A stretch of 64,000 bases of DNA, from assembly GCA_900491605.1 (NCBI GenBank), contig UESW01001521.1:344111-408110 (forward strand). The letters run 5' to 3'. This document shows, one piece after another, positions 46,232-59,500 of the stretch. Source of the stretch: Calamus simplicifolius. Taxonomy: Eukaryota > Streptophyta > Magnoliopsida > Arecales > Arecaceae. The notes under the pieces were generated by a model. It saw only the letters and a list, made by a program, of their open reading frames with translations, had not been told where the DNA came from and made no database searches. The translations under genes and the position numbers were made by a program. The stretch's first letter is position 1; each line of letters begins with the position of its first letter.

Positions 46232-49200
46232 ATGAGAGATTTTTCTTCTCATCCTCCTCCTCCTCCTCCCCCTCCTCCATGCTTCTGTGGGTATAGCGCA
46301 CTGTCCGTGGTACTGTTGTGTATATTAGCTCCTTTGGCGCTGGTTTCTTTGGGGGTGTTTGCCTTGGGTTCTAGGAGTTATGGCTCTTGGCTCTCCTCTT
46401 ATGCTCCTTCGACGACCTTCGGTGTGGAGGCAAGGGGAACTGGTGGTAATTCTCTCTTGGTTTCCTCTACCTCTTTCGGAGGTGGTTCGAATATTAATAG
46501 TGATGAGGAGAGCTGGTGAAGGAAGTTAATAGTTCTGGTCATGGTTCTTATTTTTCTCTTCCGCCCACCGCAGCGCCGAGCCCAGCGCCGGAGCCGGTAA
46601 GTCTTCTTCACCCTTTCACAGTCTCTAATTCTTTGCCTGACGTCTATATATATACACGTACCTTTTTCTTTACTCTATGATTTTTGTTTTCCCTTCAAGA
46701 CTCCTCCTAGCTAATTTGCGGTATATATATATATATATATATATATATTAGTATTTCTCCTTCTTCCCTTAATTTGCGCTTATATATCTTTTCCAACGCA
46801 TCGATTATCGCTGAGAAGTCACAATAATCGATCGACATGTTCTCTGATAAACTGTAAAGCTATAGCCCTACCATGTATCTAGTTTTCTATTATGGTTGTA
46901 TTTATTGGAAATATATATTTTTAAATTTTTATAATAAGGAAAAGTTCGAAGGGGTGCCAAGAAAATCATTTTTTTTTTTAAAAAAAAGGAAAGCTGCGAT
47001 GATTTCTGCTGGGATCTATGCATCAAAGACACTATGGAAATTATTGCGGTTCCTTTGTGCGTCCATATCAATCTCTTTTCCATGAATGTTTACCACAAGA
47101 AAAAGAGATCTCGTTTGCACGCGAAAGGCCAGAACGGATAAAGGCTATATGAGTGGATGAAGATGTACGTCGATGATGACTTCATTTCATCCATCACCAT
47201 GGTAAACCGTAGGGGCCACCGCGCATTAGACCAGCACAAGGCTGAATTGCCTTCACACACGACGAACATCCAACCATGATGTTTGTTTCCAGCCGGTATG
47301 GTACGCTTGGAAGACTGGAAACCAAATTTGGAAGTGAAATTGGAAGTTGATCTGGGACTGAAAATTGCCTGCAGGCGTAGAGTGTCGGCCGGACTTTAGC
47401 TTCTTCCAGTTCTTTGACGGGTCGGTTTGACTGTGCCTAGCTGCTAATTTGCGTATCTGACCATCGGCTTGCAAAATTGCTAGATTAATGATTAATATTG
47501 GGACTTGCTATTGGGGGGTGGGGGACTACATTATTAGAGTACGTGGCTTTCGACTGATGCCTAGCTAAACTCTCCAAACCCCACAATTTTGATGACGACG
47601 ACAGTAGTCATCAAAATGTAATTTGTCTTTGCACGTAAGCTAACCCCGCATGGACAAGGGGGCACGTGCTAAAGGCGAACTACAGTTTGTCTTAAATTTT
47701 GTCATGATACGCTGACCACATGATCTCGTGATGCGGTGCTATCTAGACAACATTTAATTAACACGGTAAGACGTAGTAGTGGATCCGGTTTGATCTTGAG
47801 ATGTTTTTGTTAAATAGAATCATGCTTTTGCTTGGTTAATGTTATTAGTTGATCATTTGGTCTCGCAGTTATTACGATGTGATTCTTTAGAGTCCCTTAA
47901 AAGCCCTCTCGTCTGGCCTCTATATCCATGATCTAAGCTTTCAATCTTATATTTTAGCTGGAATGAATAATTTGGTTTTTCTTTCTACTTTCTTCTTGTA
48001 ATCATGTACTTGTTCCTGCAATTAAGTTGTGGGATTTAGAATGTCCATACAAGCAGAGGAATGTTTTTTTATGGGAATGAGTTATTGTTGACCTCGTTGA
48101 GTTAATGCTGCTAATCTTATAGGCAGCAGTAGTCATTGCGGACTCTAGGATGAACAATACTAGAAGAGCAAAGAGAAAAGATACAAAGCTAAAGAGGCTT
48201 GAATCTGGTCTCGCAAGAGCTCGAGCTGCCATTAGAGAAGCTGTTCGGAATTCAAACCATCCAGTTCTAGCGGACAAAGATTATGTTCCAAAAGGCCCAG
48301 TCTACAGGAACGCCTATGCGTTTCATAGGTAGTAAATAATATATGACCTTTGGTGAATCTTTAGAACTTATTACATTAAACCACTGGCTTGTTTTCTAGC
48401 TAAAGAAATAGAACAGAGACTAATGCAATCCTTTCTAGCTAATGTGGCCTTGGTAGTTTTTTTTTTTTTTTTATAATAATAACCCGGACAATTCCTTGGA
48501 GAAATTGCAGGAGTTATTTGGAAATGGAGAAGTTGTTCAAAGTGTATGTTTACGAAGAAGGCGAGCCACCAATATTCCATGATGGCCCCTGCAGAAGTAT
48601 ATATTCTACAGAGGGACTGTTTATAAACAACATGGATATGGAAAACCGGCCGCTGAGAACCAGAGATCCTGACCGAGCTCACGTGTTCTTCCTTCCATTC
48701 AGTGTCGTGAAAATGGTTCAACACATTTACCAGCGTGATCTCCGTGATATGAATCCCTTGAAACGAACAGTCGTGGATTATATCAACGTCATTTCTGGAA
48801 AATACCCGTACTGGAACAGGAGCCTTGGTGCAGATCATTTCATGCTTTCATGCCATGACTGGGTAAGTAAAGTTGAACATCGATCTCACTCCTTTGATTA
48901 TATATCCTGGATATATATATAAAAAATTAATTTGCTCACTTCTTCCTCTTTCTTGCGTGTGATTGAATGTTCTGTACTAGCTGAATTAATTAGCTTGAAT
49001 TAAAGCATTCATAATAATTCATATTAAGTAATTAATTAACCTCTTCTGAAGGTCCCCAGCTAGCTAAGCCTAATATAGCAGGAGATTGTTCGACTGGTAA
49101 TCATATCAGTGCCTTCTCAATTAATCTTGCAGGGGCCTTACGTCTCCAGTGGCCATTCTCATCTGTTTTACAACTCCATTCGCGTCTTGTGCAATGCAAA

Positions 49201-49795
49201 CACGTCGGAGGGGTTCAACCCTTCGAAGGATGTCTCGCTTCCTGAGATGAACATGAGATCCGATGACATCAATCTCGGGGGGCCATCCGCTTCCGGTCGT
49301 CCGATCCTTGCATTCTTCGCCGGAGGAAATCATGGCCCTGTTCGGCCTGTGCTTCTGAAGCACTGGAAGGACAAAGACGAGGACATGCAAGTCCATGAGT
49401 ACCTCCCCAAAGGAGTGTCCTACGTTGACACGATGAGGAAGAGCAGGTTTTGCCTCTGCCCAAGTGGATACGAGGTGGCAAGCCCAAGGATCATGGAGGC
49501 GATCTTTCTCGAGTGCGTACCCGTCACGATTAATGACCATTATGTGCTGCCGTTCAGCGATGTTCTCAACTGGAAGGCCTTTTCAATCCAGGTCTCGGTC
49601 GAGGACATCCCCAATCTCAAGAACATTCTGATGGGGATATCTCCAAGGCAGTACATAAGGATGCAGAGGAGAGTGAAGGTGGTGCAGAGGCATTTCATGT
49701 TGAATAGCCCTCCAAAGAGGTTCGACTTGTATCATATGCTCCTCCACTCCGTGTGGCTGAGAAGGCTAAACATTCACATTCATCCCCAGAATTAG
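46232..49795 (+). CDS. Exostosin-family (GT47) glycosyltransferase, four exons
   Basis: Exons 46232-46596, 48123-48328, 48511-48862 and 49133-49795 join with GT-AG introns in consistent phase and give about 527 residues, normal for this plant family. The N-terminus is MRDFSS plus a nine-proline run, then one membrane anchor (LSVVLLCILAPLALVSLGVF), so a Golgi type II topology is expected. Exon 2 carries the stem (LARARAAIREA) and VPKGPVYRNAYAFHR. Exons 3-4 carry the exostosin domain: FKVYVYEEGEPP, LSCHDWGPYVSS, ILAFFAGGNHGPVR, SRFCLCPSGYEVASPRIMEAI, CVPVTINDHYVLPFSDVL. Family members transfer sugars to cell-wall glycans; donor and acceptor cannot be told from sequence. Exon 1 is out of frame at its end (TGA at 46517) because of an apparent extra AG at about 46507-46513. 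It may be sequence error or a damaged allele. Confidence 0.88.
46722..46749. repeat. (TA)n microsatellite in GT47 intron 1
   Basis: About fourteen TA units, 125 bp after the exon 1 donor. Confidence 0.95.
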
Positions 49796-50538
49796 TTTAA
49801 AAAATAAAAGCCCAATTTCCTAACAAGGAGGAGAGAATTGGTGCACTGGAAAAGCTTGATATATAAGCAAATTCAAAGGAAAAATATACTGTAGTCTCTC
49901 ATGTTTACTGATTTTTGTTTTTTTAATTATTTGGGCTGTATTATTTTATATTTTTATTGTGGTTCAATGAATGCTATTCTTCGCAACAGATGGGTGTTCA
50001 ATAGGGAACTTTGATGTAAGTACTGGAACAAAGTACAATGGATGTCCGTCATTCTTTGCAGATGGGGGAAACTTCAATAGGTAGAACAGGGACCATGTCG
50101 GACGGTCTTGTTTTAACGTCCCGTCCAAGCGTCTGGGTGACCGCCTGGTGTCGGATCCACATCCACACAACTGGCGGCTCCACCACCAACCACCCGAACA
50201 AACAAATGGATATCGTTCCCTGAAGTTCCGTTCACCACGAACTAAGCTCGCACACCAAATACGCACCAACCACAGAAATAATCACCCTGTAGATTTGGCC
50301 ACCGGAAGAAGCTATCGAGAAGAGCCAGTTGCTTTGATCAGCAGCAACCATGACGTACGGCTGTAGTCTAGAGCTCGCGCAACCGTAAATGGTGGTAGTG
50401 AGAGAGAGAGAGATGATAGGATAAGCAGCAGCATTTTGTGAGATGAAACGAAGCCGGTGGTTTATGATCTCTTCCTCCCCCGTCATCATCACATGCTTCA
50501 GTCGTTGAGTTGTTGTTACTTGCCACCTGGTGGCGATC
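49796..50538. other. Spacer between GT47 and MRS2-11 genes
   Basis: It holds the 3' end of the glycosyltransferase gene (AT-rich to about 49980) and the promoter and leader of the transporter gene. The genes are in tandem, 743 bp apart between coding ends. No further gene is seen. Confidence 0.6.
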
Positions 50539-53500
50539 ATGGCTGCTGCTGCTTCTTCCTCCTCTTCTTCTTCTTTCCTCCTCCTCTTCCTTCATTTGCC
50601 TCGAATCATCCATCACCACCCTCCTTTCCTCTCCCTCCCTTCCTTAGACGCTGCTTACTCCTCTCGGTTTCCATCCTTTCAATGCAACGAAAAGAAGAAG
50701 GAAGACGACAGCTCCCTTCCCTCTACTTGTCGGCCCGGGGCTGTTGTTGTCGAGGTCGAGGTGGAGGTGGAGGTCGTTGGCGGAGGCGAAGGGAGGTGAT
50801 GGAGGGGCTATTGTCCAAGAGGAATTTGATGAACCCGAGGAGACGGAGTTCCACCCCGATGGAATCCAGAATGGTGCAAGTGCCACTCACAGTTCTCCTG
50901 CCCCATCTTTGCAGCAGAGGACTGCAGTCTCTGCGGAGACAATTTCTCTGGGCATCAGAGAACCAGTTTATGAGGTGATCTACTCAAGCTGACAACTTGG
51001 TCTATTCTCCTTCCTTTTTCCTGTAATTCTGGCCTGATGGACTTGTGTGCCTCCAAATTTGATTTTTAAAATTCCGAATTCTGTGCGCTGAGTTCATATT
51101 TGGTAGGCATACATGAACTTTGATTGATCTTGGTCTTGAATACTGATCAGCGTAGCACTTAAAGCACCATTGCAATTTTCAATTAATGACTTCAGAACTG
51201 GAAATTTGGAGGATTACTTTCTTTTGTATCACTCTTGTTTCCGCCTACTTTTGTTGTGCTTGTTACTTATGAGTTTAGAATCTCTACTCCATTGGTCAGC
51301 AATAACATGTATAAAATATAATAAATTTTTTATAGAGTAAACTCAAATTCTCTATCACTTGAATGTGCATATGTTGATTATCTTTATGAAATATATTGAT
51401 GCTACTAAATGGACAAAATTATGGTTCTTTGTTAAACTGTAGATAATCATGGATCCATGGATTTGGATAAAGAAATCTATAGACCCCACAGGTTACAAAT
51501 TGTGGGATAATAAAGCAGACAATATTTTTCTTTATGTTTCTAATATTTTCTAAATATGAAAGAATTGAAAAAAACTTACAATGGAATCTGGCTGTTGTAA
51601 AATACTTGTAGAGATGACCCAGAAGGTTTCTAAGAAAATAACCGGTTTTGCATATTTCTATTTGAATTTGGAATTTTAGACATGCATGTGGTATCTCTGT
51701 CTATCATAGTTTGCCAATATGTATCACAAACCATAGCCATGGTCATCAAAACTTGTCTTGACCATTTTAGATGGCTTTATGAATCCCTGTCCATCAACAA
51801 GGGCTGCCTCTGGTTGTACTGCTAGCTTTTATATCCTTCTTGCAACATCCATACATGTTAGCTTATGTCTTCTACTCTTACCCCTCAACTATTATTTGAC
51901 ACATTTAACCAGACTAGGTGAGCCTCAAATAATCCTTTTTTAACATTGCTAATTATACTATATCATACGCTTTCTCCAAGTTGAAAATGAATATGTATAG
52001 TTTTTTATATTTAGCTTAATTGATGAGTTTGTTGTGCTAATTTCATTTCATCTTTTCCTGTCTCACTGGGTCATAACTTCTTATGTAGCTCATAAGTTGA
52101 TTGCACAACAAGCGATGCGATTTTGTAGGTTGCTTCTTTTCCTTGAGATGGATACTGAAGTGCATTTCTTCCTATTGTTTGGTATTCCCCTATTATTCAT
52201 GATATCACCAATCAAGCTAAGAGGACCAATTCACTTAATTTTTCCTATGATATTCTAATGCTAGTTGGCATTTCATTAGGCCTAATTCCTTATCCTGATG
52301 CTTCTTTCCATAGCATCACTTCTTCAATTTTTGTAATTGAATAAATAAACACTAATCAAACTTTCTAACTGTGGCTCTGCTAGACACAATTCCTCTTATA
52401 ATGCTCCGTCAACATTTCTGCAAGCCCATAATCTATGATACAATGCATTGCGAATCTAGACTAGGCTAACATGTGATATGTACATAAAACTTGCAGTGTT
52501 AAGTCCAAAAACTGGTACAAATTGCCCTGTTGTGTGTAAATACTCTTCAAGAGACTATTATGAAGAACTCTTGAATTATTGGTGATTTAATAGAACATTG
52601 TAAGCTCAGATGAGATTATTACATGCCTAAGCTATTGTTCTTTGCTCTACCTTCATATCCTCCATAGCCTCTGTGGTTCAATCTTCTTTTTAGGGATCTC
52701 TGTCAAGAATTGCCGCAACCAGCTAAAACAGTACGATTGCCATTACAGAAAGAAAATTTTCAGTGATGTTTATTTATCTATGCTGCTAGATGAATTTTCA
52801 ACCAAAACAACAACATTCTGTCTTGCATATCATTTTTTTATAGAACTATTTATTGCAACATAACTTCAATGGCACATTTTGGTCATACTTCTGCTCTTGA
52901 CAAGTTAGTTAACAGACACTCTTCCCAAACTTGGAGTTGAATGAAGGTTTGAGAGCTAACTTATTCCTAACCTGTATATATAAAGTTAACTTCTTATTAA
53001 AATGAGAATGAAATGTTTCAGGTGATAGAAGTGAAATTAGATGGAAAAATGTCTACAAAAAAGATTAACAGGCGACAATTGTTGAAGTCAAGTGGTATGT
53101 GCCAAGTCATTCCACAACTTTCTTGAGTAAACTTTTTATGCTTTTTTGTTTTTGGTCCAAAGATGACACATGCCTTCTTTATGTTATCAGTTTGTTACCA
53201 AGTCATCACTTTATAGAGAGCAATCCAAGAGCATTCCACTCTAATCTGTGATATTTTCAAAGTTTATAATCTTTTCATTTATCACATGTGTCATGAGAAG
53301 CTATATGTTAATATGGTCTTTTATGATAATTATAGTCCATCTTGGTTGACTTGTTATTGTGACATGTGGACTTTCCCTTGTTTGAAAGACTATGCAAACA
53401 GGTGGGACAACTGTAACTAGGTATACCATTTTCATGCTTGAAAATTTCTTTAGCCCATTGCCAATCTAGTGAAAACTTCAGTCTACACATCACAAATGCA

Positions 53501-56500
53501 GATAGCGAAGATATTACAGGTCTAAATAACCTACTTCTGAAGTTTATCCTTTTTATATGTTTAATGATAGAATTTTCTTTTGGCTATGTCTTCAATATTA
53601 GGTCTTCGCCCCAGAGATATTAGGAGTGTCGATCCATCATTATGGTTGACAAATTCGATGCCTTCTTTGCTGGTAGGTAAAAAAATTCCTAATTCCCTTA
53701 GCCTCTTATATTAATTCATCATTCTACTTCATTATGTTGAGCTATAGAGATTTCTATAGTGAATCAATTTCATGTATACAACAATGTAATGACAGAAGAA
53801 TACTTATGACATCATCTACATGTATCTTGTTATTGAGTTAGTCATGTAGAATTTGCCATTTTGCAACTATAATAATCAATACATATAGAGATTACAGGGT
53901 TTCATTTTAGACTTGTTTCAATAATATAAGTTGCATGTTTTTTTCCATATCTTGATTATTTGAAATTGAAGGTAAGATTTAAATATATCAATCAAAAGCC
54001 TGTAACCTGGAATTCTGTCTTACTTTCAATTCAGGTTCTAAAGTTAAATAAAACAATCTAGACTTTTACCTTATTGAGTTGATAGCTTGTGGAGACTTCA
54101 AATAGAAAGCCTTGCACTTTAAAAGAAAAAAAAGAAAAAGCAAGAAAAAGGGCTTCTTAGCGCATAAATCTTTGTCATCGCAAGATTTAGGGATAGTCAT
54201 TTGTAGCTTGAACCCTATATGTGAAAGGTTGCTTCTTGTTTTGAACCCATGACACCAAAGCCATGATGGAGTAGCCTTAACAATGTGCCAAGACCTGCCC
54301 CCCCTTGCACTTTGCACTTCCAACTACCATGAAAGGATGTCTAGTTCTTAAAATAATTTAATCTGCAGAGGAGAATGTATCTTGCATATGCATTTTTTTC
54401 TATATGTATATGCTCCACATGAACTCCCAAAAGACACAATGTAGTTAGAAGATATTATCTTGCTAGTTATGTAAGTGAAATTTCTTGCTCACTTCTGATT
54501 TCATTGCAAATTATTTGTTTGTGGACTTATAGCTTCAAAATATTTTCCTTCTCTGAATATGTTATTATTATTATAAACACTACTAATGCTTTCCTTTTTG
54601 TCTTTTCATGCTACAACTCCAAAATAATAACATCTTACATAGATGGTTTTTCTATGCTTGTTGGATGTATTGTTTTTATAATTGTGTTCATTAGCATTAA
54701 AGCACATGAATGCTACTACTGTTGTTTTATGGACTTAATCCTTCTAAACATAATTTAAGTTTCATTTGAATTATTCTGGTTTATCATTGAATTTCATATA
54801 TTATACTAATATATTTGTTATGAACATTGTTTGATAGGTTCGTGAGCAGGCTATATTGTTAAACCTTGGTTCCTTAAGAGCAATTGCTATGCATGAAAGT
54901 GTTCTTGTATTTGATTATAATCGGTGCGTTTCCAACTAGGCAATGTGAATTAATGCTTTCTTGGCCTTTAAACATTGATAAACTTATTCTTGATTAATGA
55001 CTTATTCTCTTGACCTATGTAGCAAGGGAGGTAAAGCCTTTCTGAAAGCATTGTTGCCTCGCTTGAATGCTAAAGACATCAATGGAGGACCTGCCATGCC
55101 TTTCGAACTTGAGGTATGATATGATTTCTACAAGTCATCTCTTTGTATATGTAAGTTAGCAACATTGATTTGGAATTTTTTTGTAATCTTTATTGAAGCA
55201 GCTATTAAGCTTGAAAAGCTTCCTCGTGTATCAATTGTCTCTATGCAGTTTGTCAGCTTAAAGAATGGATGAGTCTCATAAATCTGCATTACCTAAAATG
55301 AATCATTGGCAGATTTTTTTTCCTCCAAAAATCATCTGGGGATACTGATAGAGAGGATCAGTTGTGAACTCAATCTTTAGCTTGGAAAGCACCATCCTAA
55401 CATGGCTATCCTTTTTCATGGTCTATTTTTTGTGTCTTTGTACCTATATGTCCTTCTTGTTTCCACTTGTATCACTTTCATAGATATAAAAATCTCTCTT
55501 TTATACTACTAAGAAAAACCTAAGAGCTTTATCTTCTTTTTTTTTTCATGATCCCTTTTATATTCAAAACCTACCATGGGCTACCTCAACTGTCAAAGCA
55601 AGCTTTGATTCATCCATCATCATATTATTTATTTTTGTTATTCCAATCATTTAAACACTTTATTTATATCTACCAGAATCATTGTACGAAGACCCATTTG
55701 AGACGGTTCACTTTGGAACCATTTTTTGTGGATCCCACATGATTTAAGCAGTTTACAACATGTTGGAAATGAATTCATGTGCAGGTAGTGCTTGGTTACC
55801 CCAAGTATTCCAGCATGCTAATTGTATATCTTGAACTAAATTAATGTGTATTAAGATAACAAAGTTTTACAGATAATCCTCTGAAACAAAGCTTATGAAG
55901 CTGTTGCCTTATTATTTAAATGTTAATGTATGCCCTGGAAGAATTTGTTTAGTAACTTTTCTTTTTTGAAGAAATTTGTCATTTAATTATATAGACCATT
56001 ATTCTCCAGAATGTATAGATATTCTATCATGTTGATCTTTGAAGTCAGGCAAACTTTAATGGGAGTGATGTATCACAGCGGCCAACCCTGTTGTAACTAG
56101 CTCTATATCAATAATCTGGACCTCTATGCCAAATAGACCAGTGTATGGACCTATGCTAGCTACCTCTCTACTTCAACCTAAGGTTAAACCTTGCTTTAGG
56201 ATTGATTAATTGTTGACTTTTCTTCAAATATTTGCCAATTAATGCTGCTGAGGATTGAAGCATGCCTTTTACATTTTCAAATGCAATGGATGTAGAATAC
56301 ATAATTGTTGAAGACCATAGAGACCATATTGATAATATAAGCCCAAGCATGTGGTTTATTCTCTTTAATGTACCCTACTATTTATGCTTAAGAAGAAATG
56401 TGTTCAACTACTAAAGTTCTTTCAATGTTCTTTTATAGGTTGTTGAAGCTGCATTGCTTTCTCGAATACAACGTTTGGAGAGAAAGTTAATGAATGTAGA

Positions 56501-59500
56501 ACCTCGTGTGAGTATGGGAACATAGTGAGTATATTTTGTTCTTTATATGAAGAAACACTTTCTTAGGCAGTGCAGAAGTACATGATATTTGTAAATATGG
56601 TTTACATCTGGTTTTCTTTATATGGATTATGGAATTTATAATTCTGTGATTGATTGCATTTGATACCTGTGTTAGGGTTCTAGATTATGTGCATGTATAA
56701 TTATCCTTGTATTGCATGTGGACTGCACATGGTATGTGTTGCATTCTTGGAAACTGGTATAATTTTTCTTGATTATGAGACCAAATTGTGTATTCATGTA
56801 TATTGGCTATTGGTCAATGTAGTGATCAGCAAGCATTTTTTTTTAAGCCTTAGTGACAGCTACAAGGAATTATAGACAGATGTGCGCAGAATATCACTCC
56901 CCTATTTTTATAAGCGTTGTGTTAGGGTGTAAAAATATAAATCAACTTCCAACTTCCATGTTTTAGGTGGTTGCATTACTTAAAGTTCTGCCTAATCGTT
57001 TAACAGCTGATCTGTTGGAGGAGCTTCGTCTTAGTAAACAGGCCTTGGTATGGCACTGTACTCATGTAGATTTTCTTACATTTGTGAATTATTTTTTCAT
57101 TTAGTAGTGTAATTTGATATGTCTTTTTGGTTGGAAGGTTGAATTGGGATCACGAGCAGGGGCTCTCAAACAGATGCTACTTGATCTTCTAGAGGATCCA
57201 CATGAAATTCGCTGCATATGTGTAATGGACGAAATTGTATAGTGCGGAAAAGAAATAATGATTTGGAATGCTCCTTCCCTTAGAAAAGCAGATTGCGGAA
57301 GGTAAAATCTTAATATGTTTTATCTTTCTTTTTCACCCTAAATCCTTTTAGATACACATCGTTAGTGATCAGTAGAAAATACATATTTATTGCTGAATGA
57401 TTCTAAACCATTAGCTGAAGTTATTTAACTTTCAACTTTGTATATTCTCCATGAACTGCTTGTGATGAGCATTGAAATATCTTGATCACCATACTTTCTG
57501 CAAATAAAGATTAAGCTGGATTCACTTTATGGCACATCTTTTTTTTTTGAAAAAGAATTTCCTTTATGATAAGTTTCGATGAGCTTAACAAGACTTATAT
57601 GAAAATTTTTGATATGATTTTACTTGCTAGCATTCTTCCACTGAGATGCTTGAGTTGTAATAATTTGTTTCTTGAGTTACATCAATTTTTGGGGATGTAA
57701 GTTGCACCTATTTATATGTCTAAAGAACTAGTCAACCAGCCATGTTTTTGTAGTATTTTTTTATATGCTGGTCGAGTTAGTCCTTGTACATTTCACTATG
57801 TTATTGAGACTCTTTCTTCATACAAATTTTACTTAAACCATATGATGCTCAATATATTTTAGTTGACTGATGTTCACATGGTTTTTCAATTGACATGTTT
57901 CTTTACAGAAGAAGAGGAAGAGATTGAAATGCTTTGGAGAATTACCTTCAAAGGTATCATTATTGATATCAAGTAAACTAACAACTTCAGACTTTATTTA
58001 TTCATGAAGATGCACTCTCTCTCTCTCTCCTCCTGGCATGTATTCTTTTCATAAGTTCATTTTGTTACTGCATAGTTTCAAGTTAACAATTGTGCTTTGC
58101 ACTTTGCAGATACAAAGTTGTAGATAGGCATCACAACTAACACTTTTCCTTCTAGTCATCAATTTGCTCTGCAACCACAAATAAAGCTATAAAAAAGATT
58201 TAACTCTTGCCCTAGTCTTGCCACATTCAAGGGCCATAAATGCTCAAGCATAAGTTTTGCCCTTTTGCATTTGTTATGCACTTATTATAAAAATTTTATC
58301 ATTTTTTTACAAAACCCCTACTCTTTTTCCCTCATAAAATGCTATTGGTACAAATCCCTAGCTTATACAAAAACTATAAGAAAGAGTTGTCAAATTATAG
58401 TAAATATAGCTTACTTTGATCATTGTTTTAAGTCTCGGCGGGACGGGGGACGTCTCGTCTCAAAGAGATTTTGAGACCAATCTCGACTATCATATCTCAT
58501 CTTATCTCAGCTATAATACATTATAGTATCAATTTTAAATCAATCTAATTTATCATTAAATATAACTTTTAAAGTTCAAAAATGCTTATAAATTGAATAA
58601 AACACTAAAGCTTCACAACTAACTTTTTCTAAGAAAAAAATCCTAAGCAAGTACCAAAACATCTAACTAGGTCAAGCATCAAGATGGGATGAGATGCCTT
58701 GCATCTTGTTTCATGAAAAAATCGGAACACCTCTATCCTACGAGATTTAAAACCTTGGTATAAATCATGAGGATTGTCCTCATATACAATGTTTGGGCTC
58801 GCAAAGCTAACCCCGGTAATCAGAAGACATGTGTTCATAAGTTCTGTATCTAAATGTGGTTACATAATCATTTAGCAATATCGGTTCATTATATACTAAT
58901 TAATTTGTTTAATGTTTCTCAGATGTGAATCTTGTCATGGTCATGCAGAAAGGTTACTTGATTCTGCAAAGGAAATGGAAGACTCGATTGCTGTAAATTT
59001 AAGGTCTTTATTATTCCTCCCATTAAGTCATTTGCTCAAGAAGTTGCAATAATTATGTCTTGAGTGCTCTTTTTTTGCTTGATTTTATTCTATATTCTTT
59101 GGTTACTCAGTTAATCATCTTGTTATTTTACTGTCCCAATTAGAACTATTTCTCCATTAATTAAACAGTTTCAGAGCTCAGAAAGACAGCTCTAGTTAAT
59201 CCAATTAAAGAATTCTTAAATGCTTTTATAAATTAGTGCATTCGATGTCACTTCACCTGAAGTTTCAAGTAAAGGTCAATTTAATCAAGCGAAGGAATTG
59301 CAATATAAATGGACATATAATATACCAGCACTACTATGATTAATCAAAATAGACCAACTACTTAATGTGTTAAAACTGAGGCACAAATGAGGTGTGGGAA
59401 ATTAAAGCCATGACCTGAACAAACCCAACCACCCATGCATTATCTAGCTTGTAAAGGCTTGGTAAACTAAAGATTGAAGCCAAAAGTTTAGGTTGTCATG

